Shown: in pieces, positions 1 through 7,930 of the stretch
Layout: every line of letters begins with the position of its first letter
How positions within the stretch are numbered: position 1 is the first letter of the stretch
Notes under the pieces: generated by a model
Seen by the model: the letters and a program-made list of their open reading frames with translations, nothing else
What the model was told of the DNA's origin: nothing
The model's database searches: none
Assembly: GCA_963801045.1 (NCBI GenBank)
Contig: CAWDDC010000004.1
Location: forward strand, 806,001-870,000
Source of the DNA: JACCWP01 sp963801045
GTDB taxonomy: Bacteria > Actinomycetota > Actinomycetes > Propionibacteriales > Nocardioidaceae
Direction: 5' to 3'
DNA: 64,000 nucleotides
Made by a program: the position numbers and the translations under genes

Positions 1-151
1 ACGCTCCCGGCCGGACAGCCGCCGGCTGGACCTGCTCCGCCGACTGCCGGGCGGCCGTCGGGCCGGTCGACGCCGGCGCGGCCAGGACACCGGCCACGAC
101 GAGGGCGAGGGATACGGTCAGCAGCAGGGCTGCGCGCGACGCGTGACGCAT
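1..151 (-). CDS. Secreted protein, N-terminal fragment (runs off window)
   Basis: Only the first 50 codons are in the window. The ATG at 149-151 follows a good ribosome binding site (GGAGG about 5 bases upstream on the minus strand). The peptide has a textbook Sec signal: short basic N-end (MRHASR), a hydrophobic core of Leu/Val/Ala, and an Ala-rich region with possible cleavage after AAPAS. The visible mature part is Ala/Gln/Pro-rich and has no recognisable domain. Function cannot be told from this fragment. Confidence 0.6.
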   Translation of the reverse strand, partial: MRHASRAALLLTVSLALVVAGVLAAPASTGPTAARQSAEQVQPAAVRPGA

Positions 152-185
152 GGCGACCTCCGGCGGCCCGCGACGGGCCTGCGAC

Positions 186-716
186 TCATCTCACAGGGAC
201 GGTCCGCCGGGCGCCACCGGTTTCACTTGATCGGTCGCCCGCGGCCTCGATCAGCGGGCCGGTGCGGTACCCGATCTCGGTGGCCAGGGCGATGACGGTT
301 GACGCCCGCACGATCCCGTCCACCGCGACGACCGCGTCGATGACCCGTTGCAGGTCCGCGTTGGACCGGGCGACGACCCGGCACCACACGTCGCCGCTGC
401 CGGTGATGGTGTGCGCCTCCAGCACCTCGGCGATGCCGGCCAGGTGCTCGGTGACGGGATCGTGGCCCTCGTGCTGGCGGATCTGCAGGCTGAGGAACGC
501 GGTGACCGGCCAGCCGAGCGCGGCCGGGTCGAGCTCGGGGCCCCAGCCGCGGATCACGCCGTCGGCGGCCAGCCGGTCCAACCGGGACTGGACCGTCCCC
601 CTGGCCACCCCGAGCCGCCGGGACGCCTCCAGCACGCCGATCCGTGGCTGCTCGGTGAACAGGGCCAGCACGGCGGTGTCCAGGCTGTCGACGGGGCGGG
701 GGGTGGGTGTGGGCAC
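186..716 (-). CDS. Lrp/AsnC family transcriptional regulator
   Basis: A 176-residue protein of normal length for the family. Residues 10-60 form the AsnC-type winged helix-turn-helix (pattern LDTAVLALF...RLGVARGTVQSRLDRL), followed by an Lrp ligand-binding/oligomerisation domain with the expected GSGDVWCRVVA strand. The GTG at 714-716 is chosen because the open frame further upstream reads antisense through hppD and has no homology. The gene is divergent from hppD with 123 bp between them, the arrangement typical for a regulator of the adjacent catabolic gene. Regulation of tyrosine catabolism in response to an amino acid ligand is an inference. Confidence 0.9.
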   Translation of the reverse strand: MPTPTPRPVDSLDTAVLALFTEQPRIGVLEASRRLGVARGTVQSRLDRLAADGVIRGWGPELDPAALGWPVTAFLSLQIRQHEGHDPVTEHLAGIAEVLEAHTITGSGDVWCRVVARSNADLQRVIDAVVAVDGIVRASTVIALATEIGYRTGPLIEAAGDRSSETGGARRTVPVR

Positions 717-769
717 GGCGCCTCCAGCGGGACAGGGTGTGCAGCCGGTGGGGGCCGCGAGCGGGTGGT

Positions 770-790
770 GACTGGGCAGGTTGTGCAGTC
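770..790. promoter_or_regulatory. Possible operator between lrp-type regulator and hppD
   Basis: GACTG and CAGTC form an inverted repeat with an 11-base spacer at 770-790. A second, wider inverted pair GGGCAGG (774-780) / CCTGCCC (812-818) overlaps it. Both lie in the only shared regulatory space of the divergent pair. Short arms like these can occur by chance in GC-rich DNA, so this is a weak call. Confidence 0.25.
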
Positions 791-839
791 GTACGGTGCT
801 TCGTTGCCCATCCTGCCCGATCTGGTCATGCTGAGCCGC

Positions 840-2039
840 ATGACCGAGACCCTCACCCCGCGAGAGCGCCTGGCCGACCTCGACCTCGACCAGCTCAAGC
901 AGCTGGTCGGGCTCGTCGACTACGACGAGACCGCCGACCCGTTCCCGGTCACCGGCTGGGACGCCGTGGTCTTCGTGGTCGGCAACGCGACCAAGACCGC
1001 GCACTGGTACCAGTCGGCTTTCGGCATGGAGCTGGTCGCCTACTCCGGGCCCGAGACCGGCAACCGCGACCACAAGGCGTTCGTGCTGGAGAGCGGCTCC
1101 TGCCGGTTCGTGGTGACCGGCGGGGTGGCGCCCGGCAGTCCGCTGCTCGACCACCACCACGCGCACGGCGACGGCGTCAGCGACATCGCCCTCGAGGTGC
1201 CCGACGTCGACCGCTGCGTGGCGCAGGCCCGGGCGCAGGGCGCGACCGTGCTGGAGGAGCCGCACGACCTGACCGACGAGCACGGCACCGTGCGACGAGC
1301 GGCGATCGCGACGTACGGCGACACCCGGCACTCCCTGGTCGACCGCTCGGGCTACACCGGGCCGTACCTGCCCGGCTTCGTCTCCCGCACCTCGACCTAC
1401 GAACCACGCCACGACGCGCCGAAGCGGTTGTTCCAGGCCCTCGACCACGTGGTCGGCAACGTCGAGCTCGGCCAGATGGACGAGTGGGTCGCGTTCTACA
1501 ACCGGGTGATGGGCTTCGTGAACATGGCGGAGTTCATCGGCGACGACATCGCCACCGACTACTCGGCCCTGATGAGCAAGGTGGTGGCCAACGGCAACCA
1601 CCGGGTGAAGTTCCCGCTCAACGAGCCCGCGGTCGCCAAGCGCAAGTCGCAGATCGACGAGTTCCTCGAGTTCTACGGCGGGCCGGGCGCCCAGCACCTC
1701 GCGCTCGCCACCAACGACATCCTGCGCACGGTCGACCGGATGCGTGCCGAGGGCGTCGAGTTCCTCGAGACCCCCGACTCCTACTACCAGGACCCCGAGC
1801 TGCGGGCCCGGATCGGCGAGGTGCGGGTGCCGATCGAGCAGCTCCAGCGCCGCGGCATCCTGGTCGACCGCGACGAGGACGGCTACCTGCTGCAGATCTT
1901 CACCCGCCCGATCGGCGACCGGCCCACGGTGTTCTTCGAGCTGATCGAGCGGCACGGGTCGCTCGGCTTCGGCAAGGGCAACTTCAAGGCGCTGTTCGAG
2001 GCAATCGAGCGCGAGCAGGAGCGTCGCGGCAACCTCTGA
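840..2039 (+). CDS. hppD: 4-hydroxyphenylpyruvate dioxygenase
   Basis: This 399-residue protein converts 4-hydroxyphenylpyruvate to homogentisate, the second step of tyrosine degradation, using non-haem iron and oxygen. Two vicinal-oxygen-chelate halves are visible. The iron triad is complete: His203 (in LDHVVGNV), His286 (in AQHLALAT) and Glu367 (in VFFELIER). The C-terminal GFGKGNFKALFEAIE segment is the family's closing helix. Start at ATG 840; an in-frame ATG at 828 is an alternative and neither has a strong ribosome site. The later pathway genes fahA and hmgA lie 3 kb downstream, separated by two peptidase genes. Length and motifs are typical, so the function is secure. Confidence 0.97.
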   Translation: MTETLTPRERLADLDLDQLKQLVGLVDYDETADPFPVTGWDAVVFVVGNATKTAHWYQSAFGMELVAYSGPETGNRDHKAFVLESGSCRFVVTGGVAPGSPLLDHHHAHGDGVSDIALEVPDVDRCVAQARAQGATVLEEPHDLTDEHGTVRRAAIATYGDTRHSLVDRSGYTGPYLPGFVSRTSTYEPRHDAPKRLFQALDHVVGNVELGQMDEWVAFYNRVMGFVNMAEFIGDDIATDYSALMSKVVANGNHRVKFPLNEPAVAKRKSQIDEFLEFYGGPGAQHLALATNDILRTVDRMRAEGVEFLETPDSYYQDPELRARIGEVRVPIEQLQRRGILVDRDEDGYLLQIFTRPIGDRPTVFFELIERHGSLGFGKGNFKALFEAIEREQERRGNL

Positions 2040-2139
2040 CCCGACGGCCGCACGGGCGGTGAGTGCCCCTGCCGCACGACGTTAGGCTGCGGGGCGGTGG
2101 GCTATCGCCGCCGACTCCGTCGACAGGGGGACTCTCCAC

Positions 2140-3632
2140 ATGCACCGGCTCCGCGTACGGCTGCCCTCGACTGCGGTCGCCGTCGTGGCGCTGCTCGGGA
2201 CCACGCTGTCGCTGCAGCCGGAGCTGCCGACGCGACCCGGCCGGTGGCCGGCGGAACCGCCGAGGTGAGCGCCACCGGTGCCCGCGCCGACGGTACCGGC
2301 GGCCTCGGGGACGCGTACTTCCCGCGCTACGGCAACAGCGGCTACCGGGTCGGGCACTACCGGATCCGGGTGGCGTTCGACCCGCGCAGCGAGCGGCTGC
2401 GGGGCACGACGCAGGTACGCGCCCGGGCGACCGAGCGCCTCACCCGGTTCCACCTCGACCTGGTGCTGCGTGCCAGCCGGGTGCGGGTCAACGGTGAGCG
2501 TGCCCGGTTCCGGCAGACCGCCCGCGAGCTGGTCGTGCGGCCGGTCTCCCCGGTGCGCAAGGGTCACCGGTTGCGCGTCCAGGTGACCTACGCGGGCACG
2601 CCCGGCCAGCGCACGCTCGGCGGCTTCACCCCGTGGGCGACGACCCGCGACGGCGCTGTCGCGGTGGGAGAGCCCGAGATCGCCGCCTGGTGGTTCCCGA
2701 GCAACGACCACCCGTCCGACAAGGCGTCGTTCGACGTCGCTGTCACCGTGCCCCGGCACAAGCAGGTCGTGAGCAACGGCCAGCTGGTCGGCAAGCGAGT
2801 GGCGCACGGCGACGCGACCTATCGCTGGCGCACCCGGTCGCAGATGGCGCCCTACCTCGCGTTCATGGCGGTCGGCGACTTCATCATCCGGCGGGGTCGC
2901 GCCGCGGGCCTCCCGTACGTCTACGCGGTGAGCAAGGCGCTCAGCCCGCGGGTGCGCAAGAACGCGCTGCGCGGGCTCCGCTACACCAGTGCCGCCACCC
3001 GGTTCCTGGTCAACCAGTGGGGTCGCTACCCGTTCGCGCAGATCGGTGGCGTCGTGCCGGGGCCGGTGACGAGCCACAACTTCGGCTACGCGCTGGAGAA
3101 CCAGACCCGGCCGCTGTACGCGCCGGCCTCCTTCTCGTCCGGCCGGGCCCGGTCGCTGGTCGTGCACGAGATGGCCCACCAGTGGTTCGGCGACGCGGTG
3201 GCGCTGCGCCGGTGGAAGCACATCTGGCTCAACGAGGGTCTCGCGACCTACTCGGAGTGGATCTGGTCGGGACACCGCGGCGGCGACACCGCCGACGAGA
3301 CCTTCCACCGCTACTACGACAACCTCGAAGCAGGCAACGGCTTCTGGAAGATGCGGATCGGCGATCCCGGGCCGAAGCGGATGTTCAACAACCGCGTCTA
3401 CGACCGCGGGGCGATGACCGCGCACGCCCTGCGCACCCGGATCGGTGACCGCGACTTCTTCCGCACCATGCGCCGGTGGGTGCACGACAACGCCGACGGC
3501 CTGGGCACGACCAAAGAGCTGAAGTCGCTGGCGCAACGGGTCAGCGGCGAGCGCCTGGGCGGCTTGTTCCGCGCCTGGCTGCAGACGCCCCGCAAGCCGG
3601 CGGCGACCCGCGCCAACGGTGTGATCGGGTGA
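2140..3632 (+). CDS. Secreted M1 family metallopeptidase, copy 1 (apparent frameshift after signal peptide)
   Basis: The catalytic part reads in one frame up to 3632 and is complete: substrate-binding FGYALENQTR (in place of the usual GAMEN), HEMAHQW zinc site and the NEG glutamate 18 residues later, so a zinc aminopeptidase of the M1 fold. The signal peptide (MHRLRVRLPSTAVAVVALLG) with a good AGGGGG ribosome site starts at ATG 2140 but in a different frame, which ends at a TGA at 2266-2268. One missing base near 2205-2215 would join them and create an Ala-rich cleavage region (AAAGAADA). The first in-frame start without a frameshift is GTG 2244, which lacks any export signal. Copy 2 follows with a 4-bp overlap and is clearly paralogous. 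Confidence 0.8.
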
Positions 3633-5080
3633 CGGTCCGGCGCACTGCCGCCACGACCGCCGCGGTCGTCGCGGTCGTCTGCGGGCTCGCGGTCGCGCTC
3701 CCGGCGGATGCCGGGCCGGGACCCGCGGCTGACTTCACCCCCGGCGGCGCCGGGATCGGGGACCCGTACTACCCGGTCTACGGCAACGGCGGCTACCTGG
3801 TCGACCACTACGACGTCGACGTCGCCTACGACCCGGACAGCCTCGTGCTGACCGGGCACACGGTGGTCGAGGCCACCGCCACGCAGGACCTGTCGCGGTT
3901 CAACCTCGACCTGCTGCTGGAGGTCAGCCGGGTGCGGGTCGACGGCGAGCGGGCGCGGTTCCGCCAGCGTGGCGCCCAGGAGCTCGTGGTCACACCATCG
4001 CAGGGGGTGGCCGACGGCCAGTCGTTCGAGGTCGCGGTCGACTACTCCGGCGTGCCGTCGGACGCGGTCGGGCCCGGATCGGTCCAGACATGGGTGACCA
4101 CGCCGGACGGGGCGGTCGCGGTCGGCGAGCCCGAGGTCGCCGCCTGGTGGTTCCCGAGCAACGACCACCCGCGCGACCGGGCGCTGTTCGACATCGCGAT
4201 CACCGTGCCCACCGGTGTCGAGGCGATCAGCAACGGCACCCACACCGGCACCGAGCCCGCCGGCGGCGGAAGGCGGACCTGGCACTGGTCGCCGGCCGAG
4301 CCGATGGCGACGTACCTCGCCTTCATGGCGGTCGGTCAGTACGCGATCGAGGAGGGCTCCGACAGTGGCGGACGGCCCTACCTGTACGCGTTCTCGACCC
4401 GGCTGGACAGCGGCGTCGCCGACCGGGCCCGGCGCTCGCTGCGGCAGACCGCCGGCATCACCCGTTTCCTCGAGACGAAGTTCGGGCCGTACCCGTTCGA
4501 CCAGGTCGGCGGAGTGGTGCCCGGCGACTTCGGGTACGCGCTGGAGAACCAGACCCGGCCGCTGTACTCGTCGTCGTTCTTCGGCGGCGTCAACCCGATC
4601 GTGGTCGCGCACGAGATGGCCCACCAGTGGTACGGCGACGCGGTCACCGTGCGCAACTGGCGCGACATCTGGCTCAACGAGGGGTTCGCGACCTACGCCG
4701 AGTACCTGCTGACGGCGCGTGGGGCGGCGGGGACACCGACGCAGGAGACGTTCCTCACGAACTATCGGGCACATCCACCGGCCAGCAGCCTGTGGGACCT
4801 GCGGATCGGCGACCCCGGTGCGCACAACGAGTTCGCGAACCCGGTGTACGAGCGCGGAGGGATGACGCTGCAGGCCCTGCGCAACAAGCTCGGAAGCCAC
4901 GACTTCTTCGCCCTGCTCCGCGCGTGGGCGGCGGCCGGTGGCAGCCGGCGGATCGCGGACTTTGTCGACCTCGCCGAGTCCTACCGGGGCGCACCGCTCG
5001 ACCGGTTCTTCCGGGTGTGGCTGTACACCGGTGCGAGGCCGGCGCCGACGGTTGCCAACGGTGTGCACCCGCCGGGTTAG
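3629..5080 (+). CDS. Secreted M1 family metallopeptidase, copy 2
   Basis: A 483-residue zinc aminopeptidase. The GTG at 3629 overlaps the stop of copy 1 (GTGA), implying translational coupling, and begins a clean signal peptide (VRRTAATTAAVVAVVCGLA, cleavage near ADA). The mature protein matches copy 1 along its length: N-terminal beta saddle, FGYALENQTR substrate loop, HEMAHQW with zinc ligands His328/His332 and catalytic Glu329, and third ligand Glu351 in LNEGF. It lacks the long C-terminal ARM-like domain of housekeeping PepN and is therefore a short, exported form. The stop overlaps the fahA stop on the other strand by 3 bases. Its substrate is unknown. Confidence 0.92.
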   Translation: MTVRRTAATTAAVVAVVCGLAVALPADAGPGPAADFTPGGAGIGDPYYPVYGNGGYLVDHYDVDVAYDPDSLVLTGHTVVEATATQDLSRFNLDLLLEVSRVRVDGERARFRQRGAQELVVTPSQGVADGQSFEVAVDYSGVPSDAVGPGSVQTWVTTPDGAVAVGEPEVAAWWFPSNDHPRDRALFDIAITVPTGVEAISNGTHTGTEPAGGGRRTWHWSPAEPMATYLAFMAVGQYAIEEGSDSGGRPYLYAFSTRLDSGVADRARRSLRQTAGITRFLETKFGPYPFDQVGGVVPGDFGYALENQTRPLYSSSFFGGVNPIVVAHEMAHQWYGDAVTVRNWRDIWLNEGFATYAEYLLTARGAAGTPTQETFLTNYRAHPPASSLWDLRIGDPGAHNEFANPVYERGGMTLQALRNKLGSHDFFALLRAWAAAGGSRRIADFVDLAESYRGAPLDRFFRVWLYTGARPAPTVANGVHPPG

Positions 5081-6303
5081 GCGGGGGAGGGCTGCACGCG
5101 GCCGCGGACCTCGCCGAGCGCGATCCGGCCGCCGAGGGCACCGGGGGCCGACGCGGTGAGCACCACCTGGTCGCCGTCGACCAGCCAGGCCCGCTGCGAG
5201 CCGTCGTCCAGCATCAGCGGCCGGGTGCCCGCCCAGGTGAGCTCGAGCAGGCAGCCCCGCTCGCCGTCACCCGGGCCGGACACCGTGCCGGACGCGTACA
5301 GGTCGCCGGTGCGCAACGCGGCGCCGCCGCTGGTCAGGTGCGCGAGCATCTGGGCCGGCGACCAGTACATCGAGGCGTACGGCGTCCGCGCGACCATGCT
5401 GCCGTTGATCGCCACGTCGATGTCGATCGCGTAGCCCGCGGCGCCGGCCACGCGCAGGTGCTCCGCGGGCGGCGGGTCCTGCCCCGGCAGGTCGACCCGC
5501 GCCGCGTCGAGCGCGTCCAGCGGTGTCACCCACGGCGAGACCGACGTGGCGAACGACTTGCCGAGGAACGGTCCGAGCGGCTTGCTCTCGTACGACTGGA
5601 CGTCCCGCGCCGACCAGTCGTTGAGCAGGGTGACGCCGAAGACGTGCCGGTCGAACCCGCCGACCGGCACCCGGTCACCCGGCCGGGTCGGCACGCCAAC
5701 CGCGAACGCGAGCTCGGCCTCCAGGTCGAGCCGCTCGGTCGGACCGTACGCCGGCCCGCCCGGCCCCGACCTCCGCAGCCCGCGAGGGCGCCGCACCGGC
5801 GTGCCGGAGGCGACCACCGAGCCCGCCCGTCCGTGGTAGCCGATGGGCAGGTGCCGCCAGTGCGTGGGCAGCGGCTCCTCGCCGGGCCGGAAGATCTGGC
5901 CGACCCGGGTCGCGTGGTGCAGCGAGCAGTAGAAGTCGACGTAGTCGGCCACCTCGAACGGCAGCTGCAGCCGGACGTCGGCGACCGGGACCAGCCACGG
6001 CTCGACGGCCGGCCGGTCGGCGGTGTCGGTGAGCAGCTCGACCAGCCAGCCGCGCAGCGACGACCAGGCGTCCCGGCCGAGCCGCATCAGCGGGGCCAGC
6101 GTGGGGGCGCCGAACACCTCGCCGTGCTCGAGCATCTCGGCCGCCGCCAGGGGTGCGATGTCGACCAGGAGGTCGCCGATCCGCACGCCCACCCGTGGGT
6201 CGTCGCCACCGGACGAGAACACCGCGTACGGGAGGTTGTCGACGTCGTGCGGGCCGCCCGCGGCGCCCTCCACCCAGGTGGGCGGCAGCGGGGAGGCGGG
6301 CAC
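5077..6303 (-). CDS. fahA: Fumarylacetoacetase
   Basis: This 408-residue enzyme hydrolyses fumarylacetoacetate to fumarate and acetoacetate, the last step of the homogentisate pathway. The N-terminal SH3-like part (FSSGGDDPRVGVRIGD) and the catalytic FAH domain are both present, including the metal-binding region around ELAFAVGVPT and the DWSARDVQSYESKPLGPFLGKS active-site block. It starts with GTG at 6303, 73 bp from the divergent hmgA, and converges with the upstream peptidase gene. The maleylacetoacetate isomerase step has no gene in the window. Confidence 0.96.
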   Translation of the reverse strand: MPASPLPPTWVEGAAGGPHDVDNLPYAVFSSGGDDPRVGVRIGDLLVDIAPLAAAEMLEHGEVFGAPTLAPLMRLGRDAWSSLRGWLVELLTDTADRPAVEPWLVPVADVRLQLPFEVADYVDFYCSLHHATRVGQIFRPGEEPLPTHWRHLPIGYHGRAGSVVASGTPVRRPRGLRRSGPGGPAYGPTERLDLEAELAFAVGVPTRPGDRVPVGGFDRHVFGVTLLNDWSARDVQSYESKPLGPFLGKSFATSVSPWVTPLDALDAARVDLPGQDPPPAEHLRVAGAAGYAIDIDVAINGSMVARTPYASMYWSPAQMLAHLTSGGAALRTGDLYASGTVSGPGDGERGCLLELTWAGTRPLMLDDGSQRAWLVDGDQVVLTASAPGALGGRIALGEVRGRVQPSPA

Positions 6304-6336
6304 GGGCCGTGAGCCTAGGGCACGCGCACCTCGGCG

Positions 6337-6348
6337 ACTGTTGACAGT
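6337..6348. promoter_or_regulatory. Operator-like palindrome between fahA and hmgA
   Basis: ACTGT-TG-ACAGT is a near-perfect 12-base dyad in the middle of the 73-bp gap between the divergent fahA and hmgA starts. It contains a TTGACA hexamer pointing toward hmgA, but no convincing -10 box follows at 17-18 bases. A binding site shared by both promoters is plausible; the protein is unknown. Confidence 0.3.
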
Positions 6349-6376
6349 GTCCGGCCGCGCTGCGCATGGTGCGGCG

Positions 6377-7579
6377 ATGACGTACTACCAGCGTGTGGGC
6401 GACGTACCGCCGAAGCGGCACACCCAGTTCCGGGACAGCGGGGGTGCGCTCTACCGCGAGGAGCTGATGGGGGAGGAGGGCTTCTCCTCGGACTCCTCGC
6501 TGCTCTACCACCGCGGGGTGCCGTCGGCGCTCGTCGACTCGCAGGTCTGGGACCTGCCCGACCTGAGCACCACGCCGAACCACCCGTTGCTGCCACGGCA
6601 CCTGCGGCTGCACTCGCTGTTCGACGACAACGAGTGGAAGGCGCTCGACGCCGTGACCGGCCGGCGGCTGGTGCTCGGCAACGGCGACGTCCGGATCTCG
6701 TACGTCGTCGCCGGCGAGGTCTCGCCCTACTACCGCAACGCGGTCGGCGACGAGTGCGTGTTCGTCCAGGCCGGTGCCGGCACCGTCGAGACCGTCTTCG
6801 GCGTGCTGCCGTTCCGCACCGGCGACTACGTGCTGGTGCCGCGGGCGACGACGCACCGCTGGGTGCCCGACGCGGACGCGGGACCGCTCCGCGCGTACGC
6901 GATCGAGGCCAACAGCCACATCGCGCCACCGAAGCGCTACCTGTCCCGCTACGGCCAGCTGCTCGAGCACGCGCCGTACTGCGAACGCGACCTGCACGGC
7001 CCGGGGGCGCCGCTGCTCATCGACGGCGACGACGTCGAGGTGCTGGTCAAGCACCGCGGCAACGGCCCGAGCGGGCTGGTGGGGTCGCGGCTGACGTACG
7101 CCACCCATCCGTTCGACGTGGTCGGGTGGGACGGCTGCCTGTACCCGCACACGTTCAACGTGTCCGACTACGAGCCGATCACCGGCCGGGTGCACCAGCC
7201 GCCGCCGGTGCACCAGGTGTTCGAGGGGCAGAACTTCGTCGTGTGCAACTTCTGCCCGCGCAAGGTCGACTACCACCCGCTGTCCATCCCGGTGCCCTAC
7301 TACCACTCCAACGTCGACTCCGACGAGGTCATGTTCTACGTCGACGGCGACTACGAGGCGCGCAAGGGCTCCGGCATCGACAAGGGCTCGATCTCGCTGC
7401 ACCCGGGCGGCTACGCGCACGGCCCGCAGCCGAGCGCCATCGAGGCGTCGCTCGGTGCCGAGTACTTCGACGAGCTCGCGGTCATGGTCGACACGTTCCG
7501 CCCGCTGGAGCTCGGCGAGGGCGGCACCGCCAGCGAGGACGACGCGTACGCCTGGACCTGGGCCGGCCGCCGCCGCTGA
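6377..7579 (+). CDS. hmgA: Homogentisate 1,2-dioxygenase
   Basis: This 400-residue non-haem iron enzyme opens the homogentisate ring to maleylacetoacetate. The cupin core is recognisable from RNAVGDECVFVQAGAG onward. The iron site region PYYHSNVDSDEVMFYVDG with the later SLHPGGYAHGPQP supplies the expected two His and one Glu. It is shorter than human HGD (about 445), as is usual for actinobacterial forms. Divergent from fahA and probably co-regulated with it. A strong hairpin follows 17 bp after the stop. Confidence 0.96.
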   Translation: MTYYQRVGDVPPKRHTQFRDSGGALYREELMGEEGFSSDSSLLYHRGVPSALVDSQVWDLPDLSTTPNHPLLPRHLRLHSLFDDNEWKALDAVTGRRLVLGNGDVRISYVVAGEVSPYYRNAVGDECVFVQAGAGTVETVFGVLPFRTGDYVLVPRATTHRWVPDADAGPLRAYAIEANSHIAPPKRYLSRYGQLLEHAPYCERDLHGPGAPLLIDGDDVEVLVKHRGNGPSGLVGSRLTYATHPFDVVGWDGCLYPHTFNVSDYEPITGRVHQPPPVHQVFEGQNFVVCNFCPRKVDYHPLSIPVPYYHSNVDSDEVMFYVDGDYEARKGSGIDKGSISLHPGGYAHGPQPSAIEASLGAEYFDELAVMVDTFRPLELGEGGTASEDDAYAWTWAGRRR

Positions 7580-7596
7580 CCCGCGCTGCGGTTGGT

Positions 7597-7624
7597 CGCT
7601 TTCCCAAGGGCCCACGGGAAAGCG
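7597..7624. repeat. Palindromic repeat, TTTC(C/G)CAAGG family, copy 1 (possible hmgA terminator)
   Basis: CGCTTTCCC and GGGAAAGCG are a perfect 9-bp stem around a 10-base loop starting AAGGGC. The left arm plus loop (TTTCCCAAGG) is shared with hairpins at 22108 and 45126. No T-run follows, so it could be an actinobacterial-type terminator or a REP-like element. Confidence 0.7.
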
Positions 7625-7930
7625 GCACCACCCACGGGTGGCCACGCGTGAGTGGTGCGTGTTTCACGTGAGCGGCGCCCACCAGATCGCCCCCGACACC
7701 CGTGCCGAGAAACAAATCTGATCGCGGCACCCATCCGGCACCTGACCCGGACCGAACCGGGGATGTGGCGGGTGTCACATCGGTCGTCCGGGTTGAGCGG
7801 GCGGGGAAGGGGGCTAGGACCTCCCCAGTGACTCGTGGAGGTCGTTGGTCGACAGCGTGCCGTCACCGCCCGGCGCGCATTTCGCAACCCGACCCCGGGG
7901 GCCGGACAGGCCCCGACGAAAGGGAAGCAG
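7625..7930. other. Gene-free stretch upstream of the DUF4331 gene
   Basis: No coding sequence is supported here. It holds a second, looser inverted repeat directly behind the hairpin (GCACCAC at 7625-7631 with GTGGTGC at 7652-7658, enclosing the palindrome CACGCGTG), a GTGCCG/CGGCAC pair around 7700-7725, and a Crp/GlxR-like dyad at 7764-7779. The last 150 bp presumably contain the promoter and leader of the DUF4331 operon; I see no clear sigma-70 boxes. Confidence 0.5.
7764..7779. promoter_or_regulatory. Crp/GlxR-like binding site
   Basis: The 16-mer TGTGGCGGGTGTCACA fits the actinobacterial Crp/GlxR consensus TGTGA-N6-TCACA in nine of ten fixed positions. It lies about 150 bp upstream of the DUF4331 start, a plausible place for control by cAMP. 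The call rests on pattern match only. Confidence 0.35.

Noticed and set aside
717..1955. Upstream extension of the Lrp-type regulator
   Set aside because: The frame is open but antisense to hppD, and the family length and HTH position fix the start at 716.
6341..6346. TTGACA -35 box before hmgA
   Set aside because: No -10 sequence at the right distance; more likely part of the dyad at 6337-6348.
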